Of a stretch of DNA of 28,312 nucleotides, positions 8,487 through 16,291 are shown piece after piece. The position numbers were made by a program, and so were the translations under genes. The stretch is from Limiplasma sp031556335. Lineage in GTDB: Bacteria; Bacillota; Clostridia; Christensenellales; Aristaeellaceae. The stretch is taken from the NCBI GenBank assembly GCA_031556335.1, contig JAVBTE010000157.1:1-28312 (forward strand). Direction: 5' to 3'. The notes beneath the pieces were generated by a model, which was not told where the DNA came from, searched no databases, and worked only from the letters and a program-made list of their open reading frames with translations. The stretch's first letter is position 1, and every line of letters begins with the position of its first letter.

Positions 8487-8788
8487 CGAACAAAAGAAAA
8501 ACAAAGCGCTGGCACAAGGCCGCAAGGCGGGGAGACGGCGCGTTGCTGCTGTTTTTGCATTGGAGAAGGGAAAAAGGAACGTTTCGCCAACGGTTACGTT
8601 GAAATTATAAAAAACACATAACAAAGTAATAAAACGTGTTTATTGTGTGGAAAGAGTTTGATGAAAATTCTGGATGATTTTTTTGACTTTTCATGTTAGA
8701 ATGTGTAACAAATGAGATTTTTCCAAATTCAAGAGCATTGCACGCTTGCGCCGAAACCGTAAAACCAGGGGGAAGAAAGGAGGCCGCG
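8487..8788. other. 302-base AT-rich leader region upstream of the first GHKL sensor
   Basis: No supported gene. The middle (about 8600-8710) is far richer in A+T than the coding DNA on either side. It holds an imperfect palindrome AATAAA-ACGTG-TTTATT at 8628-8644, about 40 bases upstream of the -35 box, that could be an operator. A 12-codon open frame at 8661-8699 lies across the promoter and is not supported. The first 100 bases show short GC-rich inverted segments but no terminator with a T-run. Confidence 0.5.
8683..8711 (+). promoter_or_regulatory. Sigma-A-like promoter of GHKL sensor 1
   Basis: TTGACT at 8683-8688, 17-base spacer, TAACAA at 8706-8711. Good -35 and moderate -10. It gives a leader of about 70 bases before ATG 8789. 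Confidence 0.55.
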
Positions 8789-10189
8789 ATGTTTGGACAG
8801 GGAAGCTTCCCGGAATTCGTTTGTTCCGGCGGCATGGGAGCGGTTTTGTTTTTTGCCGTCAACGGGGTGAATTTTCTGTACGGCTATATTCTCATCGCGC
8901 TGATGCTGGCGGCTTACGGCCAAAAGGTGAGCCCCAGGCGAATTTGCCTGGCGGTGTTCCTGCGGTACTGCCTGGCCCAATCTTTGCTGATCTATGTGCC
9001 CGGCGCTTTGGTGGCGCAGGACGTCTGGCGCCAGATGCTTCCCTTTCTGACCACGCCAAACCCGGCCTTTGCGCTGCTTTACTATTTTTTATGCGTAAGC
9101 ATCCTTCGCCTGTCCAAGTACCGTACGGTTCACATGATTTTGGTGCTGTATCTGTGCAGCCTCTTCAGTTATTGCTTTTTCCGGTTTGTCCAGTACGCTT
9201 TTTTCCCGGAGACCCCCGGGCCCTGCAACCATCTGCCGGAGGTGCTGGCCCTTTGCGTAAGCGCGCTTTTGTTTCTTGCCGTGTTTTTGGTTGGCAGGCC
9301 GTTTTTGCGCCGCAAAAAGATCGCCATGGTCCTTACCGACAGCCTGGTGATGCAGTCCCTTCCCAGAAAGCTGGCCATGGATTTTTTGCTGGGAAGCGCC
9401 GCTTACGGCCTGGCGGTGACCATCCAAATGTCTGAGCCGGGCGCTGCCTTGGATATGCTGGAATTGACCATTATTTTTGCCCTGGGCATGGCGGTGGGCC
9501 TGTACCGGGTCACCTCCCGGGCCAACCGCACGGACATTCAGAACAAAAACGCGCATATCAACCTGCTGTCCGCCACCATCGACCAGTTTCGGGGCATCAA
9601 GCATGATTTTTACAATATGCTCAGCGCATACGGCGGATTTATTTCCGTTGGCAAATGGGACCTTTTGAGGGCCTACCACGAAAAGCTGCTGGGGTCCCTG
9701 GTTTCGGTGGGCGATCAGATGGATTTGGACCAAAGGCTGTACCAAAACCCGGCGCTGGTGGCGCTGATCGTGCAGAAAGTGGAGCGGGCCAACCAAAGAG
9801 GCGTGCATTTGCGGGTGAATTTGCTGTGCAACATCCAGCGGCTGTATATTGAGGACCTCAGCATTTGCCGGGTGCTGGGCAACCTTCTGGACAACGCCGT
9901 GGAGGCCGCCCTGGAAACGGAGGCCAAGCGGGCCTCTTTGCTGATGGAGCCAAAGCCCGGGGGAAGCATTTTGATCGTGGTGACCAATACCACCAGCAAA
10001 GAGGTGGACCTGAACGCCATCGCCGTGCCCGGCATGACCACCAAACCCGGCCATAACGGCCTTGGGCTGGTTCAGGTTCGTTCCATTTTGGCCAAATGCC
10101 CCAATTGCGCCCTCCGGTTTGAGTATTACGATTTTCAATTCAGCGCCTATGTGGAGCTGTTTCCCATTCCTTCGGAAAAAACAGCGTGA
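8789..10189 (+). CDS. AgrC-like GHKL-family membrane sensor histidine kinase (paralog 1)
   Basis: 466 residues. About six hydrophobic helices fill residues 10-235 with little extracellular sequence. The cytoplasmic part has a dimerisation/phospho-acceptor helix with GIKHDFYNML (His272), the N-box NLLDNAVEAA and the G-box HNGLGLVQVRSIL, characteristic of GHKL/DUF4118-like AgrC kinases that sense peptides or small ligands. ATG 8789 is chosen because AAAGGAGG lies 5 bases upstream; the longer frame from 8693 overlaps the promoter. The second copy downstream aligns without a gap: both place the histidine at residue 272. No adjacent response regulator, AgrD-type peptide or AgrB-type peptidase gene is seen, so the partner is unknown. 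It ends at a serine/lysine-rich tail (SEKTA) absent from paralog 2. Confidence 0.85.
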   Translation: MFGQGSFPEFVCSGGMGAVLFFAVNGVNFLYGYILIALMLAAYGQKVSPRRICLAVFLRYCLAQSLLIYVPGALVAQDVWRQMLPFLTTPNPAFALLYYFLCVSILRLSKYRTVHMILVLYLCSLFSYCFFRFVQYAFFPETPGPCNHLPEVLALCVSALLFLAVFLVGRPFLRRKKIAMVLTDSLVMQSLPRKLAMDFLLGSAAYGLAVTIQMSEPGAALDMLELTIIFALGMAVGLYRVTSRANRTDIQNKNAHINLLSATIDQFRGIKHDFYNMLSAYGGFISVGKWDLLRAYHEKLLGSLVSVGDQMDLDQRLYQNPALVALIVQKVERANQRGVHLRVNLLCNIQRLYIEDLSICRVLGNLLDNAVEAALETEAKRASLLMEPKPGGSILIVVTNTTSKEVDLNAIAVPGMTTKPGHNGLGLVQVRSILAKCPNCALRFEYYDFQFSAYVELFPIPSEKTA

Positions 10190-10390
10190 ATGGCCCTTTT
10201 GGCAAAGAAAAAAGAAAAATGTGTATGAAATAGAAATGAAATCAATACAAATAGGTCGGAATGAAAAATTTTGTGATATAATACAAAACGCTTCATTTAT
10301 CTTTTCTCATCAATATTTTCGATATTTTCTCCCCGACCGGAAAAAGAGATGAGCCGAGAACACCACATCGGGTTGGAAGGAATGGATTAC
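10190..10390. other. AT-rich intergenic leader between the two GHKL sensors
   Basis: About 200 bases, clearly A+T-rich against the GC-rich neighbours. It contains the promoter of paralog 2, a spaced inverted repeat TGTAT/ATACA around 10222-10248, and a direct repeat of ATATTTTC near 10312-10328. Tiny open frames here (12 and 38 codons) lack convincing ribosome binding sites. No terminator is visible after paralog 1, so read-through is possible. Confidence 0.45.
10274..10282 (+). promoter_or_regulatory. Extended -10 promoter of GHKL sensor 2
   Basis: TGATATAAT: perfect TATAAT at 10277-10282 preceded by TG-n. The -35 region is poor (GGTCGG). Leader of about 100 bases before ATG 10391. Confidence 0.7.
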
Positions 10391-11776
10391 ATGCTAGGCG
10401 AGCTTGTTTATCCGGCGTTCGCGTATTCAAAGACCATGGAAGTGGCTTTGTTTTTTCTGGTGAACGTCACAAATTGGGTGTACGGGTATGTTTTGACTTC
10501 CGTTCTGTTGGCGGCCTATGGCGAGACCGTCAGCCAACGGCGGGTGTTTCTGTTTGCGTTTATCAACTGCAACGTGATCCAAACCCTGGTGGTGTATGTT
10601 CCGTACGCGTTTACCCATTTTCAGGGCCTGGGTTCGTGGATGCCCTACCTGACGACGCCCAACCCCCTGTCCGCGCTGATCTATTTCTGGCTGGGCATTG
10701 TCATTTTGCAATTGCCCAAATATCGTTTGGTGCATATGATCACGGTGCTGTACCTGTTTGGCCTGTTTCTGATCAGCGCGTCCAGAACCTTGAACTATTT
10801 GTTTTTCCGCCAGAGCACGGGCCCGTATAACTACCTGCTGGACGCTTTTTCCACTGTCGCCAGTTTGCTGGTGAACATGGCGATCTATTTCGCGGTGGTC
10901 CCGGTGCTTCGAAAAAAGAAAATCTGGATGAAACTAAGCGACGGCTTGTTTGTGCATTCCCTGCCCAAAGAAATTCTGGGCAGGTTTTGGCTGAACTGCC
11001 TGGCCTATGCCATGGTGGTGCTGGCGCAGGTGGTTCGCGCGCAGGACGGGTACCTGATGCTGACGGCGACCGTGATGATGGCGCTGAGCATTGTCATCAG
11101 CATCGGTCGGGCGACCCTGAAATCCAATACCATGGATTTGCAAAACAAATACATCCACGTCAACCTGCTGACCAAAACCCTGGAGCAGTTCCGTGGCATC
11201 AAGCATGATTTTAATAACGTGCTGAGCACGTACAGCGGCTTTTTGGCCATTGGCGAGCTGGAAGAGCTGCAAACGTACCATCAAAAGGTGCTGGGAACCA
11301 TTCTGCCTGTGGGCGAGCAGATGGACCTGAACAGCAAGATGGAACAAAACCCCGCGCTGGTGGGGCTTGTGGCCCAAAAAATAGAGCAGGCGACCGCAAC
11401 CGACGTGTATTTGCGGGTGAACCTGCTATGCGATTTGCAGCGCCTGCACGTGGATAACATCAGCATTTGCCGGGTGCTGGGCAATTTGCTGGACAACGCC
11501 CTGGAAGCGGCCCTGGAATCGGAGCCGAAGCGCGCCGCGCTGCTGATGGAGCCCAAGCCGGGGGGAAATGTGCTGATCGTGGTATCCAACGCTACCAAAG
11601 ACGACGTGGACCTGGACATCATCGCCACCCGGGGTATGACCACCAAGTTTGGGCACAGCGGCCTGGGGCTGATCCAGGTACGGTCCATTCTTTCCAAAAT
11701 CCCCAACGCCACCCTGCGGTTTGAGTATTACGACCACCAGTTTACGGCCTATTTGGAGCTTTGCCCGATTTCGTAA
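10391..11776 (+). CDS. AgrC-like GHKL-family membrane sensor histidine kinase (paralog 2)
   Basis: 461 residues, a tandem paralog of the preceding gene. The cytoplasmic halves (about residues 255-460) are more than half identical by eye, including GIKHDFNNVL (His272), NLLDNALEAA, LLMEPKPGG and HSGLGLIQVRSIL. The membrane halves are more divergent but keep landmarks such as LTTPNP and the closing Arg-Lys-rich loop. ATG 10391 is preferred over 10349 and 10382: GGAAGGA lies 9 bases upstream, and MLGELVYPAF then aligns with MFGQGSFPEF of paralog 1. It has its own promoter. Its stop lies only 12 bases from the stop of the convergent aminotransferase gene. Different membrane halves with conserved kinase halves suggest two sensors for different ligands feeding a common partner; this is inference. 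Confidence 0.85.
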   Translation: MLGELVYPAFAYSKTMEVALFFLVNVTNWVYGYVLTSVLLAAYGETVSQRRVFLFAFINCNVIQTLVVYVPYAFTHFQGLGSWMPYLTTPNPLSALIYFWLGIVILQLPKYRLVHMITVLYLFGLFLISASRTLNYLFFRQSTGPYNYLLDAFSTVASLLVNMAIYFAVVPVLRKKKIWMKLSDGLFVHSLPKEILGRFWLNCLAYAMVVLAQVVRAQDGYLMLTATVMMALSIVISIGRATLKSNTMDLQNKYIHVNLLTKTLEQFRGIKHDFNNVLSTYSGFLAIGELEELQTYHQKVLGTILPVGEQMDLNSKMEQNPALVGLVAQKIEQATATDVYLRVNLLCDLQRLHVDNISICRVLGNLLDNALEAALESEPKRAALLMEPKPGGNVLIVVSNATKDDVDLDIIATRGMTTKFGHSGLGLIQVRSILSKIPNATLRFEYYDHQFTAYLELCPIS

Positions 11777-11788
11777 GGAAAAGGGCCC

Positions 11789-12925
11789 TTACGCCCGACC
11801 GCAAAATTCCGTTACGGCGCCCGCCACCGCATGGATGTCCTGCTCGCTGAGATAGGCGTGCATGGGCAGGGCCAGCACCCGCTGGGTGGCGGCCAGGGTG
11901 TTGGGGAACCATTCGTCGCCAAAGCCCATGCCCGCGTAGGCGGTTTGCTGGTGGATGCCCCTGGGGTAATAAATCATGGAGGGAATGCCCCGGGCCTTGA
12001 GGTGCTCTTTCAGCCCATCGCGCTCCGCCCTGGAAGCAAGCAGGATGCTGTACTGGGCCCAGCTGCTGTAATAGCCTTCGGGCACATAGGGAGTGACCAC
12101 CGCCTTTTGCAAAAGGGCGGTGTACGTTTTTGCGGCGCGGTTCAAAGCGTCCAGCTCATATTCGCGAAAGGCGGCAAGCTTGGGCAGCAAAATCGCGGCC
12201 TGGAGCGTATCCAGCCGGGAATTCATGCCGATGAGGCGGTTGTCGTATTTGTCCTCCGGAGAGCTGCCCTGAAACCGCAGGGAGCGAAGCAGCGCGGCCT
12301 CCTGGTCGTCGTCCGTGAAGATGGCCCCGCCGTCCCCATAGCAGCCCAGGGGCTTGGCCGGGAAAAACGAGGTGGTGGCCGCATGGCCGAAGGCGCAGGC
12401 CCGCTTGCCGCGAATGTCCCCGCCAAGGCCCTGGGCGCCGTCCTCCAAAAGCTTCATGCCGTAGGTTTCGGCGATGGCTTCCAGGCGGGCATAATCCGCC
12501 GGTTGCCCAAACAGGTCCACCGCCACAATCGCCCGGGGGCGAAGCCGCCCCTCGGCCAACACCCGCTGGATGGCGGATTCCAAGGCCTCCGGGGACAGGT
12601 TGAAGGTGCGGGGGTCAATGTCCACGGGAATGGGGCAGGCCCCCACGGCAGAGGCGCAGCCCGCCGAGGCGAAGAAGGTGAAGTCCGGGGTGAAAACCGC
12701 GTCCCCGGGGCCCACGCCCCAGGCCAAGAGCAAAAGTTCCAAAGCGTCGGTGCCGTTGGCGCAGGAAACGCAGTGCTTGCGGCCCACATAGGCGGCCAGT
12801 TCTTTTTCCAGCTCGGCCACCTCGGCCCCCAGAATGAAATGCCCCCTGGCGATGACTGCCGCCATCCGGGCGTCGATTTGGTCTTTCAGCGCCAAATACT
12901 GGGCGCGCAAATCATGAAATTCCAT
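11789..12925 (-). CDS. wbpE: PLP-dependent sugar aminotransferase (WbpE/WlbC type, DegT/DnrJ/EryC1 family)
   Basis: 378 residues, normal for the DegT/DnrJ/EryC1/StrS family. The PLP-binding lysine is Lys191 in TSFFPAKPLGCYGDGG. The cofactor contacts ANGTDAL (57-63), EDGAQ (161-165) and the family landmark SRLDTLQAAIL are present. In the WbpABDE pathway this enzyme transfers an amino group, normally from glutamate, to C3 of UDP-2-acetamido-2-deoxy-3-keto-glucuronic acid. It is the last gene of a four-gene operon whose other members supply and use exactly that substrate, which is why I give the specific role. The ATG shares one base with the acetyltransferase stop (TAATG). Gene symbol by pathway analogy; FdtB- or DesI-like enzymes of other pathways have the same fold and cannot be excluded from sequence alone. 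Confidence 0.88.
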   Translation of the reverse strand: MEFHDLRAQYLALKDQIDARMAAVIARGHFILGAEVAELEKELAAYVGRKHCVSCANGTDALELLLLAWGVGPGDAVFTPDFTFFASAGCASAVGACPIPVDIDPRTFNLSPEALESAIQRVLAEGRLRPRAIVAVDLFGQPADYARLEAIAETYGMKLLEDGAQGLGGDIRGKRACAFGHAATTSFFPAKPLGCYGDGGAIFTDDDQEAALLRSLRFQGSSPEDKYDNRLIGMNSRLDTLQAAILLPKLAAFREYELDALNRAAKTYTALLQKAVVTPYVPEGYYSSWAQYSILLASRAERDGLKEHLKARGIPSMIYYPRGIHQQTAYAGMGFGDEWFPNTLAATQRVLALPMHAYLSEQDIHAVAGAVTEFCGRA

Positions 12926-13488
12926 TATGCCTCCACTTCCCGAAGGCCCGGCCCTTGCTGCGCAAAGGTCCGCCCGCAGGCTTTACAAGTCAGTCCGGAC
13001 AGCCGCCGGCCGCAGGTGCACACAAACCCGGCGGGCTTGGCGGGGGTGCCCAGCATCAGGGCATGGTCGGGCACGTCCGTCGCCACCACCGCCCCCGCGC
13101 CGACCATGGCATAGCGGCCAATGGTGTGGCCGCAAACCACCGTGGCGTTGGCCCCGATGGACGCGCCCTCCCGCACCAGGGTGGGCACAAAATGCTCCCG
13201 CCCTTTGGGGAACTGCGCCCTGGGGGTCAAATCGTTGGTGAACACGCAGGAAGGGCCGCAAAAAACATGGTTTTCCAGCTGAACGCCGTCATACACGCTG
13301 ACGTTGTTTTGCAGCTTGCATCCGTCGCCAATGACCACATGGTTCCCCACAAACACGTTTTGCCCCAGCTTGCAGCCTTTTCCCACCCGGGCCTCCGCCT
13401 GCACATGGCAAAAGTGCCATACTTGGGTATCCTCGCCGATTTCCGCGCCCTCGTCCACGCAGGCGGTGGGGTGAACATACCGGCTCAT
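12925..13488 (-). CDS. wbpD: Left-handed beta-helix sugar N-acetyltransferase (WbpD/WlbB type) with C-terminal zinc-ribbon-like motif
   Basis: 187 residues. The N-terminal three-quarters are hexapeptide repeats (IGEDTQVWHFCHVQ, VGKGCKLGQNVFVG, IGDGCKLQNNVSV, IGANATVVCGHTIG), folding as a left-handed beta-helix trimer that uses acetyl-CoA. In this pathway it acetylates the 3-amino group made by WbpE, giving UDP-2,3-diacetamido-2,3-dideoxy-glucuronic acid. The tail carries Cys157-x-Cys159-x8-Cys168-x2-Cys171, a likely zinc ribbon. The ATG at 13486-13488 overlaps the oxidoreductase stop as ATGA; the longer open frame to 13761 is inside that gene. The stop overlaps the aminotransferase start. The start MSRYVHPTA is typical of the family. 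Confidence 0.88.
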   Translation of the reverse strand: MSRYVHPTACVDEGAEIGEDTQVWHFCHVQAEARVGKGCKLGQNVFVGNHVVIGDGCKLQNNVSVYDGVQLENHVFCGPSCVFTNDLTPRAQFPKGREHFVPTLVREGASIGANATVVCGHTIGRYAMVGAGAVVATDVPDHALMLGTPAKPAGFVCTCGRRLSGLTCKACGRTFAQQGPGLREVEA

Positions 13489-14585
13489 CGGCCAAACCTC
13501 CCCGCAAAGTCCGTAGTGGCGCAATCCCCAAGGGGCAGTTTCACGGGCCGCCCCTCCGCCGCGGAAAGATAGATGGCCAGCACCAGTTCCAGGGCCCGAA
13601 GCCCCGCCTCGCCGTCCACATAGGGGTCCCGGTTTTGCAAAATGGCCTGGGCCATGTCCGCATAAAGGGGGGTATGCCCAAAGCCGTACACGTTGGGCGG
13701 GTTTTCCTTGAATTCCATTTTGATGGTGGCAGGGTCCCCCCGGCCATCCCGAAAATCCCACTCTTCAATGATGTTCACGCTTTTGCCCCCGGCCTTGACG
13801 GTGCCGTCCTGGCCGAAAAGATAGAGGGTCTCTTCCAGGTTGTGGGGGTATACGTTGGTGGTGCCCTCGATGACCCCATAGGCTCCGTTTTTGAACTTGA
13901 TCAGGGCCAGGCCCAGGTCCTCGGCCTGGATGTAGTCATGCTCCAGGTTGTCGGTGTAGGCCATCACCTGGGTCACCTCGTCGCCCATCATCCAGCGGAG
14001 CAAATCGATGTTATGGATGCACTGGTTCATCAGGGCCCCGCCATCCTGGGCCCAGGTGCCCCGCCAGGGAGCCTGGGCAAAATAGTCCTGGCCCCGGTTC
14101 CAGCGCACATGGGCCGCGCCGTGCAGCATGCGGCCAAACCGCTTCTCCTCCACGGCGGAGCGAATTTTTTGGATGGACTTGTTGAAGCGGTTCTGATGGC
14201 AGGCGCACAGCTTGACGCCTTTTTCCCTGGCGGCGGCCACCAGAGCCCGGGCGTCGGCCATGGACAGGGCCAGGGGCTTTTCGATGATGAGATGCGAGCC
14301 CGCCGCGATGGTATCCAGGCCAATGGCGGCATGCTTGCCGCTTTCCGTGGCGATAGCGGTCAGTTGAGGGCGGGCCTCTTTGAGCAGATCGCGGTAATCC
14401 GCGTAGCGGGCTACCTTCTCCTTAAGGGGGGCGGGCACAGGCGCAAGCACCTGCTCCATCCGTTCGGCCACGGGGTCGCAAACGGCCACCAAGTCAAAGA
14501 CGTCCATGTTTTTGAGGAAGGCGGCAATGTGGTTGGGGGCGATGCGTCCGCAGCCAATCAGCGCGTACCGAAGCTTCTCGCTCAT
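13485..14585 (-). CDS. wbpB: UDP-N-acetylglucosaminuronate 3-dehydrogenase (WbpB/WlbA type, Gfo/Idh/MocA family)
   Basis: 366 residues. The Rossmann start is YALIGCGRIAPNH with the glycines at 11 and 13. The EKP motif typical of Gfo/Idh/MocA enzymes is at residues 102-104 (IIEKPLALS), and a C-terminal domain has GGALMNQCIHNIDLLRWMMG carrying the His/Asp pair used in catalysis. WbpB/WlbA oxidises C3 of UDP-GlcNAc-uronic acid, making the 3-keto sugar for the aminotransferase and using NAD(H). The specific role comes from the surrounding operon. A clear AAAGGAG lies 7-8 bases before the ATG at 14583-14585. It begins 20 bases after the end of the dehydrogenase gene and overlaps the acetyltransferase gene by 4 bases. 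Confidence 0.88.
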   Translation of the reverse strand: MSEKLRYALIGCGRIAPNHIAAFLKNMDVFDLVAVCDPVAERMEQVLAPVPAPLKEKVARYADYRDLLKEARPQLTAIATESGKHAAIGLDTIAAGSHLIIEKPLALSMADARALVAAAREKGVKLCACHQNRFNKSIQKIRSAVEEKRFGRMLHGAAHVRWNRGQDYFAQAPWRGTWAQDGGALMNQCIHNIDLLRWMMGDEVTQVMAYTDNLEHDYIQAEDLGLALIKFKNGAYGVIEGTTNVYPHNLEETLYLFGQDGTVKAGGKSVNIIEEWDFRDGRGDPATIKMEFKENPPNVYGFGHTPLYADMAQAILQNRDPYVDGEAGLRALELVLAIYLSAAEGRPVKLPLGDCATTDFAGRFGR

Positions 14586-14605
14586 GGGTCAAACTCCTTT
14601 CGCGC

Positions 14606-15913
14606 TTATAAAAGGCGGATGTTCTCCCGGTTTTGCACGTTTTTCATGGCGTTTTTGGTGTCCAGAATGAGGGGCGCGTGGGCGGCCACCAGGTCGTAGT
14701 CCACATTGGTATGGGCGGTGGTCACCATCACCAGGTCCGCCTGCCGAAGGGCCTCCGCCGTGAGGGCGGGGATGCCCTGTTGCCGCTTGCCTTCGTGGCA
14801 GTATTCCGCAACGTAGGGATCGTAGAAGGAGACGTCCGCGCCCATGCCCCGGAGGCAGTCGATGACGTGGAGGGCCGGGCTTTCCCGGTAATCGTCAATA
14901 TCTTGCTTATAGGAAACCCCCAGCACCAGCACCTTTGCACCGTTCATGGCCTTGCGCCGCTCGTTCAGGGCGCGCATGCCGCGCTGGGCGCAGTATTCCG
15001 GCATCCGGTCGTTGATGATCATGCTGCTTTCAATCATGGAGGTGTGAAAGCCGAACTCCCGGGCCTTCCAGCTGAGGTAGTAGGGGTCCAGGGGAATGCA
15101 GTGCCCCCCCAGGCCGGGGCCGGGATAGAAGGCCTGAAAGCCGTAGGGCTTGCTTTTGGCCGCGTCGATGACCTCCCAGATGTTGATGCCCATGCGGTCG
15201 CACAAAATGGTCAGTTCGTTGATGAGGCCGATGTTTACGTTGCGGTAGGTGTTTTCCAGGATTTTTTCCATCTCCGCCACGGCGGGAGAGGAAACCCGGT
15301 GCACCGGGGCCTCCAGCACGGCTTCGTACAGCGTGGCGGCGATGTCCGTGCACTGGGGGGTGATACCGCCCACCACCTTGGGGGTGTTTTTGGTTTTGTA
15401 AATGGCGTTGCCGGGGTCTACCCGTTCCGGAGAGAAGGCGAGAAAGAAGTCCTCCCCGCAGCGCAGGCCGGATTTTTCCAAAATGGGCTTCAAAAGCTCC
15501 TCGGTGGTGCCGGGATAGGTGGTGGATTCCAGCACGATGAGCATGTCCTTGTGCATGTGGGGCATGACGCTTTCCACCGAGGAACGGACATAGCTGATGT
15601 CCGGCTGCTGGTGCTCGTCCAGGGGGGTGGGCACGGCGATGCACACGCAGTCGCAGGACGCCACGGAGGCAAAGTCCGACGTGGCGCGCAAATGGCCGCT
15701 TTGAACCACATGGGCCAGGTCGGAGGAAACCACGTCGCCGATGTAGTTATGCCCCGCGTTGACCATGTCCACTTTTTGGGGCTGTACATCGAAACCGATG
15801 ACCTGAAAGCCCGCCTTGGCCTTTTCCACCGCCAGCGGCAGGCCCACATAGCCCAGCCCCACCACACCCAGGGTAACGGTGCGGTCCTTGATTTTTTGCT
15901 TTAAAACGGACAT
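14606..15913 (-). CDS. wbpA: UDP-N-acetyl-D-glucosamine 6-dehydrogenase (WbpA type)
   Basis: 435 residues of the UDP-glucose/GDP-mannose dehydrogenase family. NAD-binding motif GVVGLGYVGLPLA (16-28), family landmark ESTTYPGTTEE, AFSPERVDPGN, the NTYRNVNIGLINE helix (with Arg where UDP-glucose dehydrogenases usually have Lys, as in UDP-GlcNAc enzymes) and the catalytic thiol Cys272 in GPGLGGHCIPLDP. It oxidises C6 of UDP-GlcNAc in two NAD-dependent steps to UDP-GlcNAc-uronic acid, the entry to the pathway of the next three genes. ATG 15913 is chosen because AAGGAG lies 8-9 bases upstream; an in-frame extension to 16015 runs into the promoter region. First gene of the operon. Confidence 0.92.
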   Translation of the reverse strand: MSVLKQKIKDRTVTLGVVGLGYVGLPLAVEKAKAGFQVIGFDVQPQKVDMVNAGHNYIGDVVSSDLAHVVQSGHLRATSDFASVASCDCVCIAVPTPLDEHQQPDISYVRSSVESVMPHMHKDMLIVLESTTYPGTTEELLKPILEKSGLRCGEDFFLAFSPERVDPGNAIYKTKNTPKVVGGITPQCTDIAATLYEAVLEAPVHRVSSPAVAEMEKILENTYRNVNIGLINELTILCDRMGINIWEVIDAAKSKPYGFQAFYPGPGLGGHCIPLDPYYLSWKAREFGFHTSMIESSMIINDRMPEYCAQRGMRALNERRKAMNGAKVLVLGVSYKQDIDDYRESPALHVIDCLRGMGADVSFYDPYVAEYCHEGKRQQGIPALTAEALRQADLVMVTTAHTNVDYDLVAAHAPLILDTKNAMKNVQNRENIRLL

Positions 15914-16017
15914 GCTTTTAACTCCTTCTGCCGGGCGGTTTCCCGGATTTCTTTGGCGAAAGATTCGGCGCTTCGGGCGGGATGGAAATCCGCCGCAATG
16001 CCAACCGAAACGCATAT

Positions 16018-16047
16018 ATCATACCGCATTTTGACCGGAAATGTCAA
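16018..16047 (-). promoter_or_regulatory. Sigma-A promoter of the wbpABDE-like operon
   Basis: On the minus strand, perfect TTGACA (16047-16042), 18-base spacer, TATGAT (16023-16018). The leader is about 100 bases to ATG 15913. It is the best promoter in the window and the only obvious one for the four-gene operon. Confidence 0.85.
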
Positions 16048-16105
16048 TTGAGGGGCTGGAATAGAAAACCCAGCGTTGGGAAGGATAGCTGCTGGAGGTG
16101 ATGAT

Positions 16106-16279
16106 ATGAGTCCCAAAGAACTCATCTATCTGGAGGACGCCCTGAACCACGAATCCTTTTTAAGAACCCAGTGTGAGCAGGCCATGCAGGCGCTGACGGA
16201 CCCTGAATTGAAAAATTTCGCCCAGCAGATGGTGAATACCCACACCCAGCTGTTCCAGAAGTTTTTCCAGGTTGTGTGA
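16106..16279 (+). CDS. Small spore coat-type helical protein (CotF-associated)
   Basis: 57 residues, all predicted helix (SPKELIYLEDALNHESFL...FAQQMVNTHTQLFQKFFQ), resembling one helix pair of the ferritin-like coat proteins found immediately upstream of CotF-type genes in spore-forming Clostridia. GGAGGTG (16094-16100) lies 5 bases before ATG 16106; an in-frame start at 16076 lacks a site. The CotF-domain gene starts 12 bases downstream, so the two form an operon. The family assignment comes from context and pattern, not a strong motif. It is divergent from the wbpA promoter. No sporulation sigma factor promoter could be recognised. Confidence 0.75.
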   Translation: MSPKELIYLEDALNHESFLRTQCEQAMQALTDPELKNFAQQMVNTHTQLFQKFFQVV

Positions 16280-16291
16280 GGAGGCAAGCGG

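Noticed and set aside
8661..8699. 12-residue open frame ending in Cys (MKILDDFFDFSC) upstream of GHKL sensor 1, a possible signal peptide.
   Set aside because: It overlaps the predicted -35 box of the sensor gene, lacks an export leader, does not resemble AgrD, and no promoter upstream of it could be found.
10237..10352. 38-codon open frame (MKSIQIGRNEKF...) between the two GHKL sensors.
   Set aside because: No ribosome binding site, and the promoter of sensor 2 lies inside it; probably leader DNA.
10349..10390. Longer N-terminus for GHKL sensor 2 starting at 10349 or 10382.
   Set aside because: The start at 10391 has the better spaced ribosome binding site and makes the protein align with paralog 1 from the first residue.
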